Shown piece by piece: positions 33,782 through 40,318 of a stretch of DNA of 40,318 nt (the first letter of the stretch is position 1; every line of letters begins with the position of its first letter). The DNA comes from a virus. The notes under the pieces are model-generated. The model was not told the DNA's origin. It made no database searches and saw only the letters and a list, made by a program, of their open reading frames with translations. The translations under genes and the position numbers were made by a program. The stretch is from the IMG/VR virus record IMGVR_UViG_3300028800_000946, positions 1 through 40,318 of that record. One strand, written 5' to 3'.

Positions 33782-34397
33782 AGTAGTTCACCAAAATATT
33801 AGCATGAGTATCTGTTGTATCGGCATTAGCAGTGTTCAGAGTTACCCGAATTTTAACGGATGTGGGAAATACCATACTTTCTGCACTCTCAAATGAGACA
33901 GGTAAATTTGGAATCATATATGCTGTACTAACTATTCCTGGAACATACATTGCATTATTGGCAGCAATTAAAATATCAGCTTGAACATAATCATCAAAAT
34001 CAACATCTGCTGAAACAATATAACCGCCATGAAGATAAACTGTAGAACTAAAGGATACATCAACATACGCTGAAGTTTGACCAGCTGGAATAGTAAGTTG
34101 ATACCCTTTCCAGTGTTCTATTGTATTATCAGGTTGTGGAGATGCAGATATACGCATTGGACGACCTGCACCTGCCTTAATCTCTAAAGGTGCATTAGCT
34201 GAGGGTTTAAAATTAGTTTCAAAATCTGTTTGATCAGAACCACCATCCATAAGCATAGTATAATGCCACATAAATGATCCAGCTTCTGGCCCAAAAAGAT
34301 CATATGTATTAGTACCTTGTGTATACTGTATCAAGAGTCCCTTAGATGAAACAAGACTTTTAAAAGCTGCCCACGTTGAAAGTTCCATTTGTTGCAT
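33774..34397 (-). CDS. Hypothetical virion protein
   Basis: The 207-residue protein is taken from ATG at 34397, which follows the upstream stop by 1 bp and has GAGG upstream; a longer ORF from 34469 would overlap the 506-residue gene by 70 bp. The beta-rich sequence (GLLIQYTQGTNTYDLFGPEA, then YVDVSFSSTVYLHGGYIVSA) suggests a structural protein. Its 3' end overlaps the hydrolase gene by 8 bp. I recognise no family. Confidence 0.65.
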   Translation of the reverse strand: MQQMELSTWAAFKSLVSSKGLLIQYTQGTNTYDLFGPEAGSFMWHYTMLMDGGSDQTDFETNFKPSANAPLEIKAGAGRPMRISASPQPDNTIEHWKGYQLTIPAGQTSAYVDVSFSSTVYLHGGYIVSADVDFDDYVQADILIAANNAMYVPGIVSTAYMIPNLPVSFESAESMVFPTSVKIRVTLNTANADTTDTHANILVNYFV

Positions 34398-34398
34398 A

Positions 34399-35919
34399 TT
34401 ATGCCTCGTACCCACCGAAATTTGCTCTCCATGTGTAACTTGTTGCTGCATTTGGAGTACATGTAACACGAATAACAGTACCTGCAGCTATAGGTAATGG
34501 ATCAGAGAAAGGAAAAGTATTTGATGCATAATCGGCATGGAATCTTACATTTGTAATCAACTGTGTACCAGATGGATTTTCCAAACTTATAGTACCCAAA
34601 AGAACTGGATTCGTATTTCCAGGTACAGTTGTAATATAAGCCATGAATGAAACATATTCTAAATACAAAGTTTTTCCAGCTGTAACGGTATATGTCAAAA
34701 CAACTTGATTAGCGGTTGTAGCAGTTGTAACTAAAGAACCAGTTTTTGCTACTACTGTTTTAGCTGTGACAAGAGCATTTAAGGAAGTTATAAGATCTGA
34801 TTCATCCGATGCAATGGTTACTGGAATAGAATTAGCCATCGTCTTCTGCCCAACTGTAGGAGCAGTTGAACCAATCCAAGAAGACATATCCGTTTTTAAA
34901 TTTGCAGCAGCTGTTAACTGTAGGGGGGATGAATTACCAGACGTAATTGTTGTAGGAGTAGTATTAAATTCACCTAAAGTCAAAATACCATTAGCTGGCG
35001 TAGCTACATTTTGTGTAGAAGCAGCATCAATAGCTGCCCCTGTATTACCAACAATACCGACTTTTAAAACACCAGTAGCAGCAGTTACTGCTGTACTACC
35101 ATTAATCTGATTCAAGTTTACATTTTGCTCTGCAACAGCTGCAGCAACAACACGCAAATTGCCAGATAGATCTGTAGATAAAAGAACCTGATCTCCTGCA
35201 TTATATGTAGGAGCAGCAGAACTAGCAATGGCTGGTAATACTCCAATATTATTAGCAGCAGGAGCTGCGTTATTATTAGTGAGGAGTCCTGCGACTAGCC
35301 ATGGATCAGAAACTGCAGCCTGAGCTACTGATATAGCTGCAGAATTTGTAATAGTAACACGAATATTTCCTAATGTATCTAATGAAATAGGCTCAATAGT
35401 TCCATTTGTGTATGTAGGAGCAGCTGTTGTGACAGCTCCATTAATTTGAGTATTGAATGAGGCAGCGACAGGACTAATCGCTAGTATAGATTTTATTCCA
35501 GCACCAGCATTCCAATTTATAGATGCAGTACCAGAAGTAAAGGCAGTTGCAACGAGACGGATCTGTGACAGACCACCGCAAGGGACATCAAGTGACACAT
35601 CACTAGCAACAAACTCAGTGACGACATCTGTTCCCAGCACTACACCATACACAGCGAACCAGTTTGTTCCGTCTACTGTTCCTTGGATAGATATGGTTGC
35701 CACCCACACTCCAGTGATGTAAAAGTTAACTGATCCACAGCCATGTGTTGTAGCAACAACACTACCATTCAAGGCTGTAATCGTTCCTGTACCAGTTATG
35801 TCAGCTAATGTCTGCAATGAACCATTAGATGCAACTGCTACAGTAGAATATGGAGAAACTGCTCCTGTAATAACTACTGGTGTTCCACCCTCATCTGATG
35901 TAATTGGTAAATCAGCCAT
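34399..35919 (-). CDS. Repetitive virion protein, paralogue of the 455-residue protein
   Basis: The 506-residue protein is rich in Ala, Thr, Ser and Val, with repeated GNLRV-type segments and the block NNNAAPAANNIGVLPAIASS. The same block (with V for I) and DQVLLSEDLSGNLRV occur in the next upstream gene. A beta-rich C-terminal domain (from TYTVTAGKTLYLEYVSFMAY) may be the exposed end. The likely role is fibre or decoration; no enzyme motif is seen. Confidence 0.7.
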   Translation of the reverse strand: MADLPITSDEGGTPVVITGAVSPYSTVAVASNGSLQTLADITGTGTITALNGSVVATTHGCGSVNFYITGVWVATISIQGTVDGTNWFAVYGVVLGTDVVTEFVASDVSLDVPCGGLSQIRLVATAFTSGTASINWNAGAGIKSILAISPVAASFNTQINGAVTTAAPTYTNGTIEPISLDTLGNIRVTITNSAAISVAQAAVSDPWLVAGLLTNNNAAPAANNIGVLPAIASSAAPTYNAGDQVLLSTDLSGNLRVVAAAVAEQNVNLNQINGSTAVTAATGVLKVGIVGNTGAAIDAASTQNVATPANGILTLGEFNTTPTTITSGNSSPLQLTAAANLKTDMSSWIGSTAPTVGQKTMANSIPVTIASDESDLITSLNALVTAKTVVAKTGSLVTTATTANQVVLTYTVTAGKTLYLEYVSFMAYITTVPGNTNPVLLGTISLENPSGTQLITNVRFHADYASNTFPFSDPLPIAAGTVIRVTCTPNAATSYTWRANFGGYEA

Positions 35920-35943
35920 ATCTTTCCTTTTCTATTTTATTGA

Positions 35944-37311
35944 TTAGTGACTAAAGATTGTTGCGTAAACATCTTGAGCTGCTGTATCTCTATTTTTAAT
36001 AGTAATTTTTACAGAACTTCCAGTAGGAATCACATACCCATAAGGTAAGGCAAATTCAATGTCCTGGTTTGAGGCACTACTAAAACCATTCCAATAAGTT
36101 ACTTCACTACCTGTAATTCCGATAGCAACTGTAAGTTTAATTTCCCCTGATGCGGTAGCATCGATTTTATCCAAAGTAATTGGACCTGCTAAAGAATGTG
36201 TAACCGTAGCACTCGTTGCAACAGAGGCATCAGTAAAATATGTAAGAACAGGAGTGATGCTCGTAACAGTTTGTGCATCAACTAACAATCGCCCATTGGC
36301 ATCAACTTGCAAAGCTACTTGCTGCCCTGTTGTAAGAGTAGGAGGAGTAGAATTATATTGTCCTCCTGCCAATTGGGAATTAGCAGCTACTGCGCCTGGG
36401 GTAACTGGGCCATCAGCAGCATCTTTTGTATTCAAGGTAGATTGATTTGACGCAATAGTAACTGGCAAAGAAGCAGACATGGTTGTTTGACCAAGAGCTA
36501 TTGCACTACCACCAACCTGTGTTAAATTCTCAGCTACTGTACCTGTTACAACTGTGGTTGATCCAGATCCTGTAATTACACGTAAATTACCCGATAAATC
36601 TTCAGACAATAGAACCTGATCACCAGTTGTCCATGTTGGAGCAGCAGCGGAAGCTACTGCAGGTAATACACCAATATTATTTGCTGCTGGAGCTGCATTA
36701 TTATTAGTAAGATTACCAGCAACAGTAACTGTGCCTGTAATAGTTGTAGAAGCTAATGAAACAACCCAAGGAGAGGTAGACTGTGTAACTGCTACTGTAC
36801 CTGTGATTGTTGTAGAAGCTAATGTAACTGGAACAGTATTAGTAATAAAAGCGTTAACACCTTGAACACTAACAGCTCCTGGTGATGTACCATATGCTGA
36901 AGGACTTCCTAGTGCAACACCATTTAGTTGAGCTTCATTTATACTAAGGGGTGATTGGTTGGAAGCAATTGTCACTGGCAAAGAATTTGCCATTGTTGTT
37001 TGACCAAGGGCAAATGCAGCACCACCAACTTGATTTAAATTAACATTCTGTTCACTAACACTACTATCAATTGTGACACGAAGATTACCACTTGTGTCTA
37101 AAGATAATGGATTCGATGTTCCTGTTATATAGGTAGGAGCAGCTGTTGTAACTGCACCCATAGACAGAACACCATTCTGTCCAGAGGTAGTAGAACCTTG
37201 TGCATAATCCTCTGATGGATTGATCGTAGTACCTGCTGAGTTAGCTACCTCAGTTGTAAAATTTACGGCTAAAGCCCTGACGGGCTGTTGGGCATCAAAA
37301 TCAGCGCACAT
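35944..37311 (-). CDS. Repetitive virion protein, paralogue of the 506-residue protein
   Basis: The 455-residue protein is made of short repeats such as SLPVTIASNQS, seen at least three times, and TTMANSLPVTIASNQ. It shares the AAPAANNIGVLPAVAS block and DLSGNLRV with its paralogue. The C-terminal 100 residues form a separate beta domain (VTHSLAGPITLDKIDATASG). The pair is likely a duplicated fibre or decoration gene with exchanged repeats. Confidence 0.7.
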   Translation of the reverse strand: MCADFDAQQPVRALAVNFTTEVANSAGTTINPSEDYAQGSTTSGQNGVLSMGAVTTAAPTYITGTSNPLSLDTSGNLRVTIDSSVSEQNVNLNQVGGAAFALGQTTMANSLPVTIASNQSPLSINEAQLNGVALGSPSAYGTSPGAVSVQGVNAFITNTVPVTLASTTITGTVAVTQSTSPWVVSLASTTITGTVTVAGNLTNNNAAPAANNIGVLPAVASAAAPTWTTGDQVLLSEDLSGNLRVITGSGSTTVVTGTVAENLTQVGGSAIALGQTTMSASLPVTIASNQSTLNTKDAADGPVTPGAVAANSQLAGGQYNSTPPTLTTGQQVALQVDANGRLLVDAQTVTSITPVLTYFTDASVATSATVTHSLAGPITLDKIDATASGEIKLTVAIGITGSEVTYWNGFSSASNQDIEFALPYGYVIPTGSSVKITIKNRDTAAQDVYATIFSH

Positions 37312-37329
37312 AATGTTTCTCCTTAAAGC

Positions 37330-37530
37330 TTATTTTCCAAGTTTATCTATAGATTCTTGGGTCTTACTAATATCTAAATTTGTTGCTGCAATATTTTCAT
37401 CGATTTTTCGTAATTCTTCAGCAACTTCCATCTTACGAAGATCAAATCTTTCTAATTGCAATTTCATTTCGGTTACATGAACCTGTAAACGCTTTTTATT
37501 CAATTCTTTATTGGGATCTATATCTGCCAT
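37330..37530 (-). CDS. Small coiled-coil protein
   Basis: This is a 66-residue, highly charged helical protein (KKRLQVHVTEMKLQLERFDL and KIDENIAATNLDISKTQESI). It has a GGAG ribosome site. It could be a scaffold or assembly factor. No family is recognised. Confidence 0.65.
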   Translation of the reverse strand: MADIDPNKELNKKRLQVHVTEMKLQLERFDLRKMEVAEELRKIDENIAATNLDISKTQESIDKLGK

Positions 37531-37548
37531 TTTAATTCTCCTTAACTT

Positions 37549-38331
37549 TTACATAATCGATTCTGTAAGTAAATTCATTCTAAATGTTTGAGATGAAGAG
37601 GCATAATTTGTAATTGTAACAGCCACTATATCTCCAACCATTGCTACTATTGGAATATTCTGGTAATTAAGCTGAAGTGTACGAGCTGAGGGAGAACTCC
37701 ATCCACCACCCTTGTTTGCCCCATTCACAGTAATCAACCATTCCCCATCATATGTTCCCCAACCAATCAAACCATTAACATTATATGTTACACCAGCTGG
37801 AACAGTATATGAAAACATAGTAGTTGTGGAATTTGGGGCAACTGCAAGATTTTCGGCATATATATTATCTGGAGTACCAGCAGATCCAGTAGTTGTAACA
37901 ACAAGGGAACCACCACTAAAATTAAACTGTTCTAAAGTAGATAAAATAGATGTTGAAGTGGTTTCTGTAGCTGGTAATATTTCAATCCCACTTGAATCTC
38001 TTAAATTAACATGAAAAGCTCTATATTCAGTGAGACGAACAGCACCCGTTTCACCTAAAGATAATGTTGGATTAGTATCCTGATAAACACCACCAACTGG
38101 CTGTTCTAATGAAGTACCGTAGGTAAAACTACTTTCATCAGCAATACCAATCTCACCAATTGTTATTGATCCACTAAAGGTAGCATTGACATTAAGATAC
38201 CCATTTTCGGTAATAGAAAATGGAATATATTTATTACTAGGTGTAACACCATAAATCGGATAAAAAGGAAGTTCTGGATTTATCTGACTTTCTGATAGAG
38301 GTACGCCAAATTGTGGTGGTGGAAATCCCAT
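37549..38331 (-). CDS. Virion structural protein
   Basis: The 260-residue protein has an N-terminal segment typical of phage particle proteins (GVYQDTNPTLSLGETGAVRL, then TEYRAFHVNLRDSSGIEILP). A beta-sandwich-like C-terminus follows (VPAGVTYNVNGLIGWGTYDG). It may be a decoration protein or a fibre-attachment protein. Confidence 0.7.
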   Translation of the reverse strand: MGFPPPQFGVPLSESQINPELPFYPIYGVTPSNKYIPFSITENGYLNVNATFSGSITIGEIGIADESSFTYGTSLEQPVGGVYQDTNPTLSLGETGAVRLTEYRAFHVNLRDSSGIEILPATETTSTSILSTLEQFNFSGGSLVVTTTGSAGTPDNIYAENLAVAPNSTTTMFSYTVPAGVTYNVNGLIGWGTYDGEWLITVNGANKGGGWSSPSARTLQLNYQNIPIVAMVGDIVAVTITNYASSSQTFRMNLLTESIM

Positions 38332-38363
38332 AGCTTATCCTTATAAAATAATAAAGACTAAGC

Positions 38364-38960
38364 TTACATCTTTATTTGAGTAAGTCTTAAAGTTATATTG
38401 TTACGAAATTGGTTTGACTGGGTTTTACCTAGAATATCTTCCAATAAAGCAATATCTGCTGATTCTTTAATCCATCTTAATTTCAAAAAGTGAGACAATC
38501 TTTCAAAATCTTCATATGTCTTAACTAAATTTAAGTCATTAAGTGGCTCAATTATAGGAACCGAAACTTGCTCTACTACTTTTATTGCGTCAGGTAAAAT
38601 TGTTGGGGAAGGTGGAACGTCTATTTTTTCTAATACTTCAGCTGATTTAGCAGGGGCTAATTGAGCTGTAAAAACCATTTGTTCAGTAATAAAATGAGAA
38701 AGTGGTGTTGGAGATTCATTTTTGCTAATTATTTCAGAAATCTCTTCTATCCATTTATTCTCTAAATATCCTTTTAAAGATCCTACAAGCCATGACTTTC
38801 TCACATCTTCAGGATCACATACATCTAATGGGATTTCTTCTCCCTCTTTAATTTTTAAAATAGGAGAAAATCCGTTGGAATATTTCACACATAAATCAGC
38901 GAAAGTTAATTCAGTTCTATTTTCTTTTGAATTTTTAATTGCAACACGATATCTTCTCAT
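38364..38960 (-). CDS. Hypothetical protein
   Basis: The 198-residue protein has no signal or membrane segment. The N-terminus (RYRVAIKNSKENRTELTFAD) is followed by a helical, acidic region and a C-terminal segment with SHFLKLRWIKESADIALLED. It is encoded behind GGA-type ribosome spacing. Its family is unknown. Confidence 0.6.
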   Translation of the reverse strand: MRRYRVAIKNSKENRTELTFADLCVKYSNGFSPILKIKEGEEIPLDVCDPEDVRKSWLVGSLKGYLENKWIEEISEIISKNESPTPLSHFITEQMVFTAQLAPAKSAEVLEKIDVPPSPTILPDAIKVVEQVSVPIIEPLNDLNLVKTYEDFERLSHFLKLRWIKESADIALLEDILGKTQSNQFRNNITLRLTQIKM

Positions 38961-39027
38961 TTATTATCCTTCTCTTATCTTTTAAATATAAATTCAAATT
39001 CTATTACATATCTATAAAATATACACA

Positions 39028-39051
39028 GAGGGACCATATCTCAGATCCCTC
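39028..39051 (-). terminator. Short hairpin with T-rich tail, possible terminator
   Basis: Six-base arms GAGGGA and TCCCTC are separated by 12 nt (39028-39033 and 39046-39051). The minus-strand sequence afterwards is TGTGTATATTTT. It lies after the IBP-like gene and before the hypothetical gene. The stem is short, so this is tentative. Confidence 0.35.
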
Positions 39052-39087
39052 CTAGTATATTTTTTAAATACTAATCTATTTGCAAAC

Positions 39088-40017
39088 TTAGATTAATATC
39101 GTTAAGATCATTGTGCCACAACCTGCATCATTACAAGCTTGTAATGGAATACGAAATTCTCCAACACTGTTGGGGAAAATAGTCCCAGAAATTACTCCAG
39201 TACTATGATTAATAACCAAATCCCATGGCAAATACGTTGCATAGAATGCTGTAGGTGAATTTATAGCAGTAATAGTGTAGCTAAATGCAGATCCAGAGCT
39301 TGAAGGAACATTTACTATTCCTGCACTAGGGAATGTTACCGTTGTGCCCGAAGGACCATACGTTAATGCACGTCCATTAAGTACGCTATTAGAAGCAAAG
39401 GTAATAGAAGTACCAGCAAGAATATTACCATTTACAGTGTCATTGGCTCCAAACGTAAATGTTGTTCCAGTTACGAAGTAAACATTATCTGCTGTGGCAC
39501 CATTAGTTAATACGACATGGCAATTTGCACCCATCGTTAAGCTTGTTCCAAACAAGAATACATAGGTTCCTGCTCCATTTAGAGTTAAATCACCAGTAGC
39601 TGTCCAAGTTCCAGCAGCTGTTGCTGAGTAAACACCTGGAGTTGCTACAAATCCATTAAGATCTGTAGAACTAATGTCTGTTCCAGGTCCCATAAGTTTT
39701 AGAGCAGTGGCTGCAGCTGTTGCATCGGCATGAGCCTGAGCTGCTGCTGCGTCAGTGTGATGAAATGTACCAGTAAATGTTCCTGGAGGAAAACCAGTTA
39801 CTGATGTTCCTGGATAAATACCCAAATCTCCGTTAAGGACTGTATTTCCTGTATTCGTTACCGCAGTATCACCTAAAACTGCAAATGTAGAAGCTGTAGC
39901 AAGAACAGGATTATTAAGACTTACCAAAATTTCACTCGCACTATTAATAACTGGTGCTTTATAATCTGGTACTACTGATTCAATAATATTACCTTTTGTA
40001 ATGTAAATATTTGTCAT
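39088..40017 (-). CDS. DUF3494 (ice-binding-like) protein with C-terminal Ig-like domain
   Basis: The 309-residue protein has a short N-terminal part (1-38), a complete DUF3494 domain (about 39-240: ASTFAVLGDTAVTNTGN, SVTGFPPGTFTGTFHHTD, LNGAGTYVFLFGTSLTMGA, NVYFVTGTTFTFGAND) and a C-terminal He_PIG Ig-like domain (about 241-309: SYTITAINSPTAFYATYLPW). It has no signal peptide, which argues against secretion and for assembly into the virion. Its DUF3494 DNA is nearly identical in long blocks to copy one of the gpI-like gene. The protein is probably a surface decoration of tail or capsid. Whether it binds ice is unknown. Confidence 0.85.
   Translation of the reverse strand: MTNIYITKGNIIESVVPDYKAPVINSASEILVSLNNPVLATASTFAVLGDTAVTNTGNTVLNGDLGIYPGTSVTGFPPGTFTGTFHHTDAAAAQAHADATAAATALKLMGPGTDISSTDLNGFVATPGVYSATAAGTWTATGDLTLNGAGTYVFLFGTSLTMGANCHVVLTNGATADNVYFVTGTTFTFGANDTVNGNILAGTSITFASNSVLNGRALTYGPSGTTVTFPSAGIVNVPSSSGSAFSYTITAINSPTAFYATYLPWDLVINHSTGVISGTIFPNSVGEFRIPLQACNDAGCGTMILTILI
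39297..39903 (-). repeat. DUF3494 cassette copy, near-identical in blocks to 2362-2985
   Basis: This segment holds the DUF3494 part of the 309-residue gene. The block 39545-39657 equals 2617-2729 over 113 bp, and 39755-39832 equals about 2827-2904. The level of identity at the DNA level is far above that of the other copies. Confidence 0.85.
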
Positions 40018-40228
40018 TGTGAATCTCCTTATTTTTTGTCATATTTTTGCATATTCTTATCTAATACAACTCGTTTTTAATTCGCTTCGAGGCGTTTAGG
40101 TGAGGATACGAAATCTGTGCAATACCTATACAGGCTCTTCTGCACACATCTTACTGCATAGGACTTATTTGCAAAAACTGCAATAGTGGGGCTTTTTTAA
40201 AACCCCACCGATGCAATCTTTTATACGT
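40018..40228 (-). other. Intergenic leader of the IBP-like gene, no gene seen
   Basis: This 211-bp stretch has no supported ORF. It contains an AAGGAG ribosome site for the IBP-like gene, a near-palindrome around CGCTTCGAGGCG and a terminator-like hairpin near its upstream end. A promoter should lie here, but none of the TTGC/TATACT type fits with 17-nt spacing. It could hold a structured 5' leader. Confidence 0.5.
40186..40208. terminator. Rho-independent-like hairpin after the gene at the window edge
   Basis: Arms GTGGGG and CCCCAC are separated by 11 nt of T/A that can add four pairs. On the minus strand it follows the stop at 40231-40229 by 20 bp and has a TTTTT a few bases further on. 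On the plus strand it has no T run. Confidence 0.5.
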
Positions 40229-40318
40229 TTAGCTTAGTGTTGCAATGTATGTGGAGGATACTGTTAAAGTACGACTAGGAGCAGAAAGAGCAAGATGTAC
40301 TGTTCCAGAAGCTGAATC
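40229..40318 (-). CDS. C-terminus of an upstream gene, cut by the window edge
   Basis: One minus-strand frame is open from the edge for 29 codons, ending in VSSTYIATLS and a TAA at 40231-40229; the other two frames have stops. The residue composition (Ser/Thr/Ala/Val) fits a structural protein. A hairpin follows. The start and most of the gene lie outside. Confidence 0.6.
   Translation of the reverse strand, partial: DSASGTVHLALSAPSRTLTVSSTYIATLS

Noticed and set aside
1-40318. Diversity-generating retroelement
   Set aside because: No reverse transcriptase and no C-type-lectin variable repeat pair with A-specific changes; the repeats present are explained by domain copies.
1-40318. CRISPR array or tRNA genes
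   Set aside because: No spaced direct repeats of CRISPR type and no cloverleaf with a TTCRA loop was found; the TTCGAG near 40085 lacks matching stems.

Overview
The window is an AT-rich stretch of a tailed-phage genome (or prophage/contig of one) and encodes almost only virion proteins. Every convincing gene is on the minus strand, so transcription runs from high to low coordinates. A sheath, a tube, a frameshifted tail chaperone pair, a tape measure, a hub, a spike and W/J/I-like baseplate proteins identify a contractile-tailed (myovirus) phage. The host cannot be named from the sequence.

In transcription order: (1) 40318-31601 holds adhesin/fibre and decoration proteins: an ice-binding-like protein, small coiled-coil and hypothetical proteins, two paralogous beta-repeat proteins, a C92-type papain-like hydrolase, a zinc ribbon and a fibronectin-III protein. 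(2) 31542-29888 holds a small antitoxin-like protein, a holin-like two-TM protein, a membrane-anchored protein and a hypothetical protein. (3) 29885-22296 holds more fibres, several sharing a C-terminal beta domain. (4) 22277-19556 holds neck/tail-completion proteins. (5) 19534-12533 holds sheath, tube, tail assembly chaperones joined by a -1 frameshift on a run of nine A, tape measure and a small hub-proximal protein. (6) 12511-1182 holds baseplate hub, OB-fold spike, gp25/W-like wedge, J-like wedge, a fibre and a gpI-like protein. (7) 1161-1 holds a fibre cut by the window edge.

The most striking feature is a portable domain of about 200 residues that matches the DUF3494 ice-binding-protein fold. 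It occurs five times in four virion proteins: twice in the gpI-like protein, once in a fibre, once inside the tail sheath and once in a small protein with a terminal Ig-like domain. Some copies split other domains, and two copies share long identical DNA blocks, so the cassette has moved or been converted recently. A second module with the signature TDGTHLIV recurs in the sheath, the J-like protein and an FN3 protein. The virion therefore looks as if it is assembled from a shared kit of exchangeable surface domains set into core morphogenetic proteins.

Four free-standing homing endonucleases (three GIY-YIG, one HNH) sit between virion genes, two of them flanking the sheath. Three promoter-like sites share a TTGC -35, an exact 17-nt spacer and an extended -10. 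Two genes have ribosome binding sites buried in hairpins. No tRNA, CRISPR array, integrase or transposase was seen.
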